Below, piece after piece: positions 39,983 through 54,471 of a DNA stretch of 64,000 bases. Each line of letters begins with the position of its first letter. The stretch's first letter is position 1. The notes under the pieces were generated by a model. The model was not told the origin of the DNA and did no database searches. It worked only from the letters and a program-made list of their open reading frames with translations. Origin of the DNA: Coriaria nepalensis (lineage: Eukaryota > Streptophyta > Magnoliopsida > Cucurbitales > Coriariaceae); the NCBI GenBank assembly GCA_027186245.1, contig CP114481.1, positions 34,317,501-34,381,500 of the forward strand, written 5' to 3'. Both the position numbers and the translations under genes were made by a program.

Positions 39983-42114
39983 TCAAGTCAATATCCTATT
40001 TCAAAGCAAGTCGAACGAATTCAATTTTTTTGCACTACAAACACAAGTTCTGTGCATTACTTGCAAATGATCATTGCAAGGAAAATGCGCATTCGTTTAA
40101 CCTTAAAATCATTTCAATGAGTCATTTCAAGTCAATAACTTATTTCAAAGCAAGTCGAACGAATTCTATTTTTGCACTACAAACACAAGTTTTCTTCATA
40201 ACTTGCAAATGATCAATGCAAGGAAAGTGTGCATTCGTTTAACCTTAAAATCATTTCAATGAGTCATTTCAAGTCAATATCTTATTTCAAAGTAATTCGA
40301 ACGAGCACTATTTGTGCACAACAAATGCAAGTTTTGTGCATAACTTGCACGTGATCAATGCAAGGAAACTGTGCATTCGTTTAACCTTAAAATCATTTCA
40401 ATGTGTCTTTTCAAGTGAATAACTTATTTCAAAGCAAGTCGAACGAATTCTACTTTTGCACTACAAACAGAAGTTTTTTGCATAACTTGCAAATGATCAA
40501 TGCAAGGAAAGTGTCCATTTGATTAACCTTTAAATCATTTCAATGAGTCATTTCAAGTCAATAACTTATTTCAAAGCAAGTCGAACGAATTCTATTTTTG
40601 CACTAAAAATGCAAGTTTTGGGCATAACTTGCAAATGATCAATGCAAGGAAAGTGTGCATTCGTTTAACCTTAAAATCATTTGATTGAGTCATTTCAAGT
40701 CAATAACTTTTTTCAAAGCAAGTCGAACGAATTCTATTTTTGCACTACAACCACAAGTTTTGTGCATAACTTGCAAATGATCAATGCAAGGAAAGTGTGC
40801 ATTCGTTTAACCGTTAAATCATTTCAGAGAATCATTACAAGTCAATAACTTATTTCAAAGGAAGTCGAACGAATTCTATTTTTGCACTACAAACACAAGT
40901 TTTGTGCATAACTTGCAAATGATCAATGCAAGGAAACTGTGCATTCGTTTAACCTTAAAATCATTTCAATGTGTCTTTTCAAGTCAATAACTTATTTCAA
41001 AGCAAGTCGAAAGAATTCTATTTTTGCACTAAAAATGCAAGTTTTGGGCATAACTTGCAAATGATCAATGCAAGGAAAGTGTGCATTCGTTTAACCTTAA
41101 AATCATTTCAATGAGTCATTTCAAGTCAATAACTTTTTTCAAAGCAAGTCGAACGAATTCTATTTTTGCACTACAACCACAAGTTTTGTGCATAACTTGC
41201 AAATGATCAATGCAAGGAAAGTGTGCATTCGTTCAACCGTTAAATCATTTCAGAGAATCATTACAAGTCAATAACTTATTTCAAAGGAAGTCGAACGAAT
41301 TCTATTTTTGCACTACAAACACAAGTTTTGTGCATAACTTGCAAATGATCAATGCAAGGAAAGTGTGCATTCGTTTAACCTTAAAATCATTTCAATGAGT
41401 CATTGCAAGTTGATATCCTATTTCAAAGCAAGTCGAACAAATTCTATTTTTGCACTACAAACACAAGTTTTGTGCATAAATTGCAAATGATCAGTGCAAG
41501 GAATGTGTGCATTCGTTTAACATTAAAATCATTTCAATGAGTCATTTCAAGTCAATATCTTATTTCAAAGCAAGTCGAACGAATTCAATTTTTGCACTAC
41601 AAACACAAGTTTTGTGCATAACTTGCAAATGATCAATGCAAGGAAAGTGTGCATTCGTTTAACCTTAAAATCATTTCAATGAGTCATTGCAAGTTGATAT
41701 CCTATTTCAAAGCAAGTCGAACAAATTCTATTTTTGCACTACAAACACAAGTTTTGTGCATAAATTGCAAATGATCAGTGCAAGGAATGTGTGCATTCGT
41801 TTAACATTAAAATCATTTCAATGAGTCATTTCAAGTCAATATCTTATTTGAAAGCAAGTCGAACGAATTCAATTTTTGCACTACAAACACAAGTTCTGTG
41901 CATAACTTGCAAATGATCATTGCAAGGAAAGTGTGCATTCGTTTAACCTTAAAATCATTTCAAAGAGTCATTTCAAGTCAATAACTTATTTCAAAGCAAG
42001 TCGAACGAATTCTATTTCTGCACTACAAACACAAGTTTTCTGCATAACTTGCAAATGATCAATGCAAGGATAGTGTGCATTCGTTTAACCTGAAAATCAT
42101 TTCAATGAGTCGTT
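39983..42114. repeat. Domain B unit 7, 15-mer (2132 bp), tandem copy of unit 6
   Basis: It shares the hybrid end (aggatagtg at 42067), cgttcaacc (41230) and caaagagtcat (41961) with unit 6 at offset 2132. It differs at scattered sites, such as gcacgtgatc (40347) and the seventh monomer, which has cttgcaaatg where unit 6 has cttggaaatg. The two were made by tandem duplication after the hybrid formed. Confidence 0.88.
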
Positions 42115-45100
42115 TCAAGTCAATATCCTATTTCAAAGCAAGTCGAACGAATTCAATTTTTTTGCACTACAAACACAAGTTCTGTGCATTACTTGCAAAT
42201 GATCATTGCAAGGAAAATGCGCATTCGTTTAACCTTAAAATCATTTCAATGAGTCATTTCAAGTCAATAACTTATTTCAAAGCAAGTCGAACGAATTCTA
42301 TTTTTGCACTACAAACACAAGTTTTCTTCATAAGTTGCAAATGATCAATGCAAGGAAAGTGTGCATTCGTTTAACCTTAAAATCATTTCAATGAGTCATT
42401 TCAAGTCAATATCTTATTTCAAAGTAATTCGAACGAGCACTATTTGTGCACAACAAATGCAAGTTTTGTGCATAACTTGCACATGATCAATGCAAGGAAA
42501 CTGTGCATTCGTTTAACCTTAAAATCATTTCAATGTGTCTTTTCAAGTGAATAACTTATTTCAAAGCAAGTCGAACGAATTCTATTTTTGCACTACAAAC
42601 AGAAGTTTTTTGCATAACTTGCAAATGATCAATGCAAGGAAAGTGTCCATTTGATTAACCTTTAAATCATTTCAATGAGTCATTTCAAGTCAATAACTTA
42701 TTTCAAAGCAAGTCGAACGAATTCTATTTTTGCACTAAAAATGCAAGTTTTGGGCATAACTTGCAAATGATCAATGCAAGGAAAGTGTGCATTCGTTTAA
42801 CCTTAAAATCATTTGATTGAGTCATTTCAAGTCAATAACTTTTTTCAAAGCAAGTCGAACGAATTCTATTTTTGCACTACAACCACAAGTTTTGTGCATA
42901 ACTTGCAAATGATCAATGCAAGGAAAGTGTGCATTCGTTTAACCGTTAAATCATTTCAGAGAATCATTACAAGTCAATAACTTATTTCAAAGGAAGTCGA
43001 ACGAATTCTATTTTTGCACTACAAACACAAGTTTTGTGCATAACTTGCAAATGATCAATGCAAGGAAACTGTGCATTCGTTTAACCTTAAAATCATTTCA
43101 ATGTGTCTTTTCAAGTCAATAACTTATTTCAAAGCAAGTCGAAAGAATTCTATTTTTGCACTAAAAATGCAAGTTTTGGGCATAACTTGCAAATGATCAA
43201 TGCAAGGAAAGTGTGCATTCGTTTAACCTTAAAATCATTTCAATGAGTCATTTCAAGTCAATAACTTTTTTCAAAGCAAGTCGAACGAATTCTATTTTTG
43301 CACTACAACCACAAGTTTTGTGCATAACTTGCAAATGATCAATGCAAGGAAAGTGTGCATTCGTTTAACCGTTAAATCATTTCAGAGAATCATTACAAGT
43401 CAATAACTTATTTCAAAGGAAGTCGAACGAATTCTATTTTTGCACTACAAACACAAGTTTTGTGCATAACTTGCAAATGATCAATGCAAGGAAAGTGTGC
43501 ATTCGTTTAAACTTAAAATCATTTCAATGAGTCATTGCAAGTTGATATCCTATTTCAAAGCAAGTCGAACAAATTCTATTTTTGCACTACAAACACAAGT
43601 TTTGTGCATAAATTGCAAATGATCAGTGCAAGGAATGTGTGCATTCGTTTAACATTAAAATCATTTCAATGAGTCATTTCAAGTCAATATCTTATTTCAA
43701 AGCAAGTCGAACGAATTCAATTTTTGCACTACAAACACAAGTTTTGTGCATAACTTGCAAATGATCAATGCAAGGAAAGTGTGCATTCTTTTAACCTAAA
43801 ATCATTTCAATGAGTCATTGCAAGTTGATATCCTATTTCAAAGCAAGTCGAACAAATTCTATTTTTGCACTACAAACACAAGTTTTGTGCATAAATTGCA
43901 AATGATCAGTGCAAGGAATGTGTGCATTCGTTTAACATTAAAATCATTTCAATGAGTCATTTCAAGTCAATATCTTATTTCAAAGCAAGTCGAACGAATT
44001 CAATTTTTGCACTACAAACACACAAGTTCTGTGCATAACTTGCAAATGATCATTGCAAGGAAAGTGTGCATTCGTTTAACCTTAAAATCATTTCAATGAG
44101 TCATTTCAAGTCAATAACTTATTTCAAAGCAAGTCGAACGAATTCTATTTCTGCACTACAAACAAAAGTTTTCTGCATAACTTGCAAATGATCAATGCAA
44201 GGAAAGTGTGCATTCGTTTAACCTTAAAATCATTTCAATGAGTCATTTCAAGTCAATATCTTATTTCAAAGTAATTCGAACGAGCACTATTTTTTCACTA
44301 CAAATGCAAGTTTTGTGCATAACTTGCACATGATCAATGCAAGGAAACTGTGCATTCGTTTAACCTTAAAATCATTTCAATGTGTCTTTTCAAGTGAATA
44401 ACTTATTTCAAAGCAAGTCGAACGAATTCTATTTTTCCACTACAAACAGAAGTTTTTTGCATAACTTGCAAATGATCAATGCAAGGAAAGTGTCCATTTG
44501 ATTAACCTTTAAATCATTTCAATGAGTCATTTCAAGTCAATAACTTATTTCAAAGCAAGTCGAACGAATTCTATTTTTGCACTAAAAATGCAAGTTTTGG
44601 GCATAACTTGCAAATGATCAATGCAAGGAAAGTGTGCATTAGTTTAACCTTAAAATCATTTGATTGAGTCATTTCAAGTCAATAACTTTTTTCAAAGCAA
44701 GTCGAACGAATTCTATTTTTGCACTACAACCACAAGTTTTGTGCATAACTTGCAAATGATCAATGCAAGGAAAGTGTTCATTCGTTTAACCGTTAAATCA
44801 TTTCAGAGAATCAATACAACTCAATAACTTATTTCAAAGGAAGTCGAACGAATTCTATTTTTGCACTACAAACACAAGTTTTGTGCATAACTTGCAAATG
44901 ATCAATGCAAGGAAACTATGCATTCGTTTAACCCTAAAATCATTTCAATGTGTCTTTCCAAGTCAATAACTTATTTCAAAGCAAGTCGAAAGAATTCTAT
45001 TTTTGCACTAAAAATGCAAGTTTTGGGCATAACTTGCAAATGATCAATGCAAGGAAAGTGTGCATTCGTTTAACCTTAAAATCATTTGATTGAGTCATTT

Positions 45101-47371
45101 CAAGTCAATAACTTTTTTCAAAGCAAGTCGAACGAATTCTATTTTTGCACTACAACCACAAGTTTTGTGCATAACTTGCAAATGATCAGTGCAAGGAATG
45201 TGTGCATTCGTTTAACATTAAAATCGTTTCAATGAGTCATTTCAAGTCAATATCTTATTTCAAAGCAAGTCGAACGAATTCAATTTTTGCACTACAAACA
45301 CAAGTTCTGTGCATAACTTGCAAATGATCATTGCAAGGAAAGTGTGCATTCGTTTAACCTTAAAATCATTTCAATGAGTCATTTCAAGTCAATAACTTAT
45401 TTCAAAGCAAGTCGAACGAATTCTATTTCTGCACTACAAACAAAAGTTTTCTGCATAACTTGCAAATGATCAATGCATGGAAAGTGTGCATTCGTTTAAC
45501 CTTAAAATCATTTCAATGAGTCATTTCAAGTCAATATCTTATTTCAAAGTAATTCGAACGAGCACTATTTTTTCACTACAAATGCAAGTTTTGTGCATAA
45601 CTTGCACATGATCAATGCAAGGAAACTGTGCATTCGTTTAACCTTAAAATCATTTCAATGTGTCTTTTCAAGTGAATAACTTATTTCAAAGCAAGTCGAA
45701 CGAATTCTATTTTTCCACTACAAACAGAAGTTTTTTGCATAACTTGCAAATGATCAATGCAAGGAAAGTGTCCATTTGATTAACCTTTAAATCATTTCAA
45801 TGAGTCATTTCAAGTCAATAACTTATTTCAAAGCAAGTCGAACGAATTCTATTTTTGCACTAAAAATGCAAGTTTTGGGCATAACTTGCAAATGATCAAT
45901 GCAAGGAAAGTGTGCATTCGTTTAACCTTAAAATCATTTGATTGAGTCATTTCAAGTCAATAACTTTTTTCAAAGCAAGTCGAACGAATTCTATTTTTGC
46001 ACTACAACCACAAGTTTTGTGCATAACTTGCAAATGATCAATGCAAGGAAAGTGTTCATTCGTTTAACCGTTAAATCATTTCAGAGAATCATTACAACTC
46101 AATAACTTATTTCAAAGGAAGTCGAACGAATTCTATTTTTGCACTACAAACACAAGTTTTGTGCATAACTTGCAAATGATCAATGCAAGGAAACTATGCA
46201 TTCGTTTAACCCTAAAATCATTTCAATGTGTCTTTTCAAGTCAATAACTTATTTCAAAGCAAGTCGAAAGAATTCTATTTTTGCACTAAAAATGCAAGTT
46301 TTGGGCATAACTTGCAAATGATCAATGCAAGGAAAGTGTGCATTCGTTTAACCTTAAAATCATTTGATTGAGTCATTTCAAGTCAATAACTTTTTTCAAA
46401 GCAAGTCGAACGAATTCTATTTTTGCACTACAACCACAAGTTTTGTGCATAACTTGCAAATGATCAGTGCAAGGAATGTGTGCATTCGTTTAACATTAAA
46501 ATCGTTTCAATGAGTCATTTCAAGTCAATATCTTATTTCAAAGCAAGTCGAACGAATTCAATTTTTGCACTACAAACCCAAGTTCTGTGCATAACTTGCA
46601 AATGATCATTGCAAGGAAAGTGTGCATTCGTTTAACCTTAAAATCATTTCAATGAGTCATTTCAAGTCAATAACTTATTTCAAAGCAAGTCGAACGAATT
46701 CTATTTCTGCACTACAAACACAAGTTTTCTGCATAACTTGCAAATGATCAATGCAAGGAAAGTGTGCATTCGTTTAACCTTAAAATCATTTCAATGAGTC
46801 ATTTCAAGTCAATATCCTATTTCAAAGTAATTCGAACGAGCACTATTTTTTCACTACAAATGCAAGTTTTGTGCATAACTTGCAAATGATCAATGCAAGG
46901 AAACTGTGCATTCGTTTAACCTTAAAATCATTTCAATGTGTCTTTTCAAGTCAATAACTTATTTCAAAGCAAGTCGAAAAAATTCTACTTTTGCACTACA
47001 AATGCAAGTTTTGGGCATAACTTGCAAATGATCAATGCAAGGAAAGTGTGCATTCGTTTAACCTTAAAATCATTTCAATGAGTCATTTCAAGTCAATAAC
47101 TTATTTCAAAGCAAGTCGAACGAATTCTATTTTTGCACTACAACCACAAGTTTTGTGCATAACTTGCAAATGATCAATGCAAGGAAAGTGTGCATTCGTT
47201 TAACCTTTAAATCATTTCAGAGAGTTATTCCAAGTCAATAACTTATTTCAAAGCAAGTCGAACGAATTCTATTTTTGCACTACAGACAGAAGTTTTGTGC
47301 ATAACTTGCAAATGATCAATGCAAGGAAAGGGTGCATTCGTTTAACCTGAAAATCATTTCAATGAGTCGTT
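42115..47371. repeat. Domain B unit 8, expanded 37-mer (5257 bp)
   Basis: It begins like the other units, with a private cataagttgc at 42329. It then carries two near-identical 9-monomer segments between the gtaattcgaacg sites at 44271, 45549 and 46827, each 1278 bp apart. Few differences separate the first two segments: attagttt against attcgttt near 44638, and tcaatacaac against tcattacaac near 44811. An acaaacacacaagtt 2-bp insertion lies near 44015. Only one T7 anchor is present, so expansion was internal. Confidence 0.84.
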
Positions 47372-50300
47372 TCAAGTCAATATCCTATTTCAAAGCAAGT
47401 CGAACGAATTCAATTTTTTTGCACTACAAACACAAGTTCTGTGCATTACTTGCAAATGATCATTGCAAGGAAAATGCGCATTCGTTTAACCTTAAAATCA
47501 TTTCAATGAGTCATTTCAAGTCAATAACTTATTTCAAAGCAAGTCGAACGAATTCTATTTTTGCACTACAAACACAAGTTTTCTTCATAACTTGCAAATG
47601 ATCAATGCAAGGAAAGTGTGCATTCGTTTAACCTTAAAATCATTTCAATGAGTCATTTCAAGTCAATATCTTATTTCAAAGTAATTCGAACGAGCACTAT
47701 TTGTGCACAACAAATGCAAGTTTTGTGCATAACTTGCACATGATCAATGCAAGGAAACTGTGCATTCGTTTAACCTTAAAATCATTTCAATGTGTCTTTT
47801 CAAGTGAATAACTTATTTCAAAGCAAGTCGAACGAATTCTATTTTTGCACTACAAACAGAAGTTTTTTGCATAACTTGCAAATGATCAATGCAAGGAAAG
47901 TGTCCATTTGATTAACCTTTAAATCATTTCAATGAGTCATTTCAAGTCAATAACTTATTTCAAAGCAAGTCGAACGAATTCTATTTTTGCACTAAAAATG
48001 CAAGTTTTGGGCATAACTTGCAAATGATCAATGCAAGGAAAGTGTGCATTCGTTTAACCTTAAAATCATTTGATTGAGTCATTTCAAGTCAATAACTTTT
48101 TTCAAAGCAAGTCGAACGAATTCTATTTTTGCACTACAACCACAAGTTTTGTGCATAACTTGCAAATGATCAATGCAAGGAAAGTGTGCATTCGTTTAAC
48201 CGTTAAATCATTTCAGAGAATCATTACAAGTCAATAACTTATTTCAAAGGAAGTCGAACGAATTCTATTTTTGCACTACAAACACAAGTTTTGTGCATAA
48301 CTTGCAAATGATCAATGCAAGGAAACTGTGCATTCGTTTAACCTTAAAATCATTTCAATGTGTCTTTTCAAGTCAATAACTTATTGCAAAGCAAGTCGAA
48401 AGAATTCTATTTTTGCACTAAAAATGCAAGTTTTGGGCATAACTTGCAAATGATCAATGCAAGGAAAGTGTGCATTCGTTTAACCTTAAAATCATTTCAA
48501 TGAGTCATTTCAAGTCAATAACTTTTTTCAAAGCAAGTCGAACGAATTCTATTTTTGCACTACAACCACAAGTTTTGTGCATAACTTGCAAATGATCAAT
48601 GCAAGGAAAGTGTGCATTCGTTTAACCGTTAAATCATTTCAGAGAATCATTACAAGTCAATAACTTATTTCAAAGGAAGTCGAACGAATTCTATTTTTGC
48701 ACTACAAACACAAGTTTTGTGCATAACTTGCAAATGATCAATGCAAGGAAAGTGTGCATTCGTTTAACCTTAAAATCATTTCAATGAGTCATTGCAAGTT
48801 GATATCCTATTTCAAAGCAAGTCGAACAAATTCTATTTTTGCACTACAAACACAAGTTTTGTGCATAAATTGCAAATGATCAGTGCAAGGAATGTGTGCA
48901 TTCGTTTAACATTAAAATCATTTCAATGAGTCATTTCAAGTCAATATCTTATTTCAAAGCAAGTCGAACGAATTCAATTTTTGCACTACAAACACAAGTT
49001 TTGTGCATAACTTGCAAATGATCAATGCAAGGAAAGTGTGCATTCGTTTAACCTAAAATCATTTCAATGAGTCATTGCAAGTTGATATCCTATTTCAAAG
49101 CAAGTCGAACAAATTCTATTTTTGCACTACAAACACAAGTTTTGTGCATAAATTGCAAATGATCAGTGCAAGGAATGTGTGCATTCGTTTAACATTAAAA
49201 TCATTTCAATGAGTCATTTCAAGTCAATATCTTATTTCAAAGCAAGTCGAACGAATTCAATTTTTGCACTACAAACACAAGTTCTGTGCATAACTTGCAA
49301 ATGATCATTGCAAGGAAAGTGTGCATTCGTTTAACCTTAAAATCATTTCAATGAGTCATTTCAAGTCAATAACTTATTTCAAAGCAAGTCGAACGAATTC
49401 TATTTCTGCACTACAAACAAAAGTTTTCTGCATAACTTGCAAATGATCAATGCAAGGAAAGTGTGCATTCGTTTAACCTTAAAATCATTTCAATGAGTCA
49501 TTTCAAGTCAATATCTTATTTCAAAGTAATTCGAACGAGCACTATTTTTTCACTACAAATGCAAGTTTTGTGCATAACTTGCACATGATCAATGCAAGGA
49601 AACTGTGCATTCGTTTAACCTTAAAATCATTTCAATGTGTCTTTTCAAGTGAATAACTTATTTCAAAGCAAGTCGAACGAATTCTATTTTTCCACTACAA
49701 ACAGAAGTTTTTTGCATAACTTGCAAATGATCAATGCAAGGAAAGTGTCCATTTGATTAACCTTTAAATCATTTCAATGAGTCATTTCAAGTCAATAACT
49801 TATTTCAAAGCAAGTCGAACGAATTCTATTTTTGCACTAAAAATGCAAGTTTTGGGCATAACTTGCAAATGATCAATGCAAGGAAAGTGTGCATTCGTTT
49901 AACCTTAAAATCATTTGATTGAGTCATTTCAAGTCAATAACTTTTTTCAAAGCAAGTCGAACGAATTCTATTTTTGCACTACAACCACAAGTTTTGTGCA
50001 TAACTTGCAAATGATCAATGCAAGGAAAGTGTGCATTCGTTTAACCGTTAAATCATTTCAGAGAATCATTACAAGTCAATAACTTATTTCAAAGGAAGTC
50101 GAACGAATTCTATTTTTGCACTACAAACACAAGTTTTGTGAATAACTTGCAAATGATCAATGCAAGGAAACTGTGCATTCGTTTAACCTTAAAATCATTT
50201 CAATGTGTCTTTTCAAGTCAATAACTTATTTCAAAGCAAGTCGAAAGAATTCTATTTTTGCACTAAAAATGCAAGTTTTGGGCATAACTTGCAAATGATC

Positions 50301-53300
50301 AATGCAAGGAAAGTGTGCATTCGTTTAACCTTAAAATCATTTCAATGAGTCATTTCAAGTCAATAACTTTTTTCAAAGCAAGTCGAACGAATTCTATTTT
50401 TGCACTACAACCACAAGTTTTGTGCATAACTTGCAAATGATCAATGCAAGGAAAGTGTGCATTCGTTTAACCGTTAAATCATTTCAGAGAATCATTACAA
50501 TTCAATAACTTATTTCAAAGGAAGTCGAACGAATTCTATTTTTGCACTACAAACACAAGTTTTGTGCATAACTTGCAAATGATCAATGCAAGGAAAGTGT
50601 GCATTCGTTTAACCTTAAAATCATTTCAATGAGTCATTGCAAGTTGATATCCTATTTCAAAGCAAGTCGAACAAATTCTATTTTTGCACTACAAACACAA
50701 GTTTTGTGCATAAATTGCAAATGATCAGTGCAAGGAATGTGTGCATTCGTTTAACATTAAAATCATTTCAATGAGTCATTTCAAGTCAATATCTTATTTC
50801 AAAGCAAGTCGAACGAATTCAATTTTTGCACTACAAACACAAGTTCTGTGCATAACTTGCAAATGATCATTGCAAGGAAAGTGTGCATTCGTTTAACCTT
50901 AAAATCATTTCAATGAGTCATTTCAAGTCAATAACTTATTTCAAAGCAAGTCGAACGAATTCTATTTCTGCACTACAAACAAAAGTTTTCTGCATAACTT
51001 GCAAATGATCAATGCAAGGAAAGTGTGCATTCGTTTAACCTTAAAATCATTTCAATGAGTCATTTCAAATCAATATCTTATTTCAAAGTAATTCGAACGA
51101 GCACTATTTTTTCACTACAAATGCAAGTTTTGTGCATAACTTGCACATGATCAATGCAAGGAAACTGTGCATTCGTTTAACCTTAAAATCATTTCAATGT
51201 GTCTTTTCAAGTGAATAACTTATTTCAAAGCAAGTCGAACGAATTCTATTTTTCCACTACAAACAGAAGTTTTTTGCATAACTTGCAAATGATCAATGCA
51301 AGGAAAGTGTCCATTTGATTAACCTTTAAATCATTTCAATGAGTCATTTCAAGTCAATAACTTATTTCAAAGCAAGTCGAACGAATTCTATTTTTGCACT
51401 AAAAATGCAAGTTTTGGGCATAACTTGCAAATGATCAATGCAAGGAAAGTGTGCATTCGTTTAACCTTAAAATCATTTGATTGAGTCATTTCAAGTCAAT
51501 AACTTTTTTCAAAGCAAGTCGAACGAATTCTATTTTTGCACTACAACCACAAGTTTTGTGCATAACTTGCAAATGATCAATGCAAGGAAAGTGTTCATTC
51601 GTTTAACCGTTAAATCATTTCAGAGAATCAATACAACTCAATAACTTATTTCAAAGGAAGTCGAACGAATTCTATTTTTGCACTACAAACACAAGTTTTG
51701 TGCATAACTTGCAAATGATCAATGCAAGGAAACTATGCATTCGTTTAACCCTAAAATCATTTCAATGTGTCTTTTCAAGTCAATAACTTATTTCAAAGCA
51801 AGTCGAACAAATTCTAGTTTTCTACTACAGAGACAACTTTTGTGCATAACTTGCAAATGATCATTGCAAGGAAAGTGTGCATTCGTTTAACCGTAAAATC
51901 ATTTCAATGAGTCATTTCAAGTCAATAACTTATTTCAAAGCAAGTCGAACGAATTCAATTTTTGCACTACAAACACAAGTTCTGTGCATAACTTGCAAAT
52001 GATCATTGCAAGGAAAGTGTGCATTCGTTTAACTTAAAATCATTTCAATGAGTCATTTTAAGTCAATAAGTTATTTCTAAGCAAGTCGAACGAATTAAAT
52101 TTTTGCACTACAAACACAAGTTTTGGGCATAACTTGCAAATGATCAATGCAAGGAAAGTGTGCATTCGTTTAACCTTAAAATCATTTGATTGAGTCATTT
52201 CAAGTCAATAACTTTTTTCAAAGCAAGTCGAACGAATTCTATTTTTGCACTACAACCACAAGTTTTGTGCATAACTTGCAAATGATCAGTGCAAGGAATG
52301 TGTGCATTCGTTTAACATTAAAATCGTTTCAATGAGTCATTTCAAGTCAATATCTTATTTCAAAGCAAGTCGAACGAATTCAATTTTTGCACTACAAACA
52401 CAAGTTCTGTGCATAACTTGCAAATGATCATTGCAAGGAAAGTGTGCATTCGTTTAACCTTAAAATCATTTCAATGAGTCATTTCAAGTCAATAACTTAT
52501 TTCAAAGCAAGTCGAACGAATTCTATTTCTGCACTACAAACAAAAGTTTTCTGCATAACTTGCAAATGATCAATGCAAGGAAAGTGTGCATTCGTTTAAC
52601 CTTAAAATCATTTCAATGAGTCATTTCAAGTCAATATCTTATTTCAAAGTAATTCGAACGAGCACTATTTTTTCACTACAAATGCAAGTTTTGTGCATAA
52701 CTTGCACATGATCAATGCAAGGAAACTGTGCATTCGTTTAACCTTAAAATCATTTCAATGTGTCTTTTCAAGTGAATAACTTATTTCAAAGCAAGTCGAA
52801 CGAATTCTATTTTTCCACTACAAACAGAAGTTTTTTGCATAACTTGCAAATGATCAATGCAAGGAAAGTGTGCATTCGTTTAACCTTAAAATCATTTCAA
52901 TGTGTCTTTTCAAGTCAATAACTTATTTCAAAGCAAGTCGAACGAATTCTATTTTTGCACTAAAAATGCAAGTTTTGGGCATAACTTGCAAATGATCAAT
53001 GCAAGGAAAGTGTGCATTCGTTTAACCTTAAAATCATTTGATTGAGTCATTTCAAGTCAATAACTTTTTTCAAAGCAAGTCGAACGAATTCTATTTTTGC
53101 ACTACAACCACAAGTTTTGTGCATAACTTGCAAATGATCAATGCAAGGAAAGTGTTCATTCGTTTAACCGTTAAATCATTTCAGAGAATCATTACAACTC
53201 AATAACTTATTTCAAAGGAAGTCGAACGAATTCTATTTTTGCACTACAAACACAAGTTTTGTGCATAACTTGCAAATGATCAATGCAAGGAAACTATTCA

Positions 53301-54471
53301 TTCGTTTAACCCTAAAATCATTTCAATGTGTCTTTTCAAGTCAATAACTTATTTCAAAGCAAGTCGAAAGAATTCTATTTTTGCACTAAAAATGCAAGTT
53401 TTGGGCATAACTTGCAAATGATCAATGCAAGGAAAGTGTGCATTCGTTTAACCTTAAAATCATTTGATTGAGTCATTTCAAGTCAATAACTTTTTTCAAA
53501 GCAAGTCGAACGAATTCTATTTTTGCACTACAACCACAAGTTTTGTGCATAACTTGCAAATGATCAGTGCAAGGAATGTGTGCATTCGTTTAACATTAAA
53601 ATCGTTTCAATGAATCATTTCAAGTCAATATCTTATTTCAAAGCAAGTCGAACGAATTCAATTTTTGCACTACAAACCCAAGTTCTGTGCATAACTTGCA
53701 AATGATCATTGCAAGGAAAGTGTGCATTCGTTTAACCTTAAAATCATTTCAATGAGTCATTTCAAGTCAATAACTTATTTCAAAGCAAGTCGAACGAATT
53801 CTATTTCTGCACTACAAACACAAGTTTTCTGCATAACTTGCAAATGATCAATGCAAGGAAAGTGTGCATTCGTTTAACCTTAAAATCATTTCAATGAGTC
53901 ATTTCAAGTCAATATCCTATTTCAAAGTAATTCGAACGAGCACTATTTTTTCACTACAAATGCAAGTTTTGTGCATAACTTGCAAATGATCAATGCAAGG
54001 AAACTGTGCATTCGTTTAACCTTAAAATCATTTCAATGTGTCTTTTCAAGTCAATAACTTATTTCAAAGCAAGTCGAAAAAATTCTACTTTTGCACTACA
54101 AATGCAAGTTTTGGGCATAACTTGCAAATGATCAATGCAAGGAAAGTGTGCATTCGTTTAACCTTAAAATCATTTCAATGAGTCATTTCAAGTCAATAAC
54201 TTATTTCAAAGCAAGTCGAACGAATTCTATTTTTGCACTACAACCACAAGTTTTGTGCATAACTTGCAAATGATCAATGCAAGGAAAGTGTGCATTCGTT
54301 TAACCTTTAAATCATTTCAGAGAGTTATTCCAAGTCAATAACTTATTTCAAAGCAAGTCGAACGAATTCTATTTTTGCACTACAGACAGAAGTTTTGTGC
54401 ATAACTTGCAAATGATCAATGCAAGGAAAGGGTGCATTCGTTTAACCTGAAAATCATTTCAATGAGTCGTT
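47372..54471. repeat. Domain B unit 9, expanded 50-mer (7100 bp)
   Basis: This is the longest unit. The gtaattcgaacgagcac/tttttcac monomer appears four times, at 49526, 51088, 52649 and 53927, spaced 1562, 1561 and 1278 bp (11, 11 and 9 monomers). Its tail (about 52649-54471) matches the tail of unit 8 at offset 7100. Three divergent monomers at about 51777-52200 are found nowhere else in domain B. Confidence 0.83.
51777..52200. repeat. Divergent monomer island inside domain B
   Basis: Three monomers interrupt the standard order where other copies have one gaaagaattc monomer. The first has attctagttttctactacagagac and ccgtaaaatc. The second is gaattcaa/ttctgtg/atcattgc with the shortened tttaactt typical of domain A. 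The third has catttta, gtcaataag, ttatttctaag and gaattaaat. A net two monomers are added. Confidence 0.75.
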
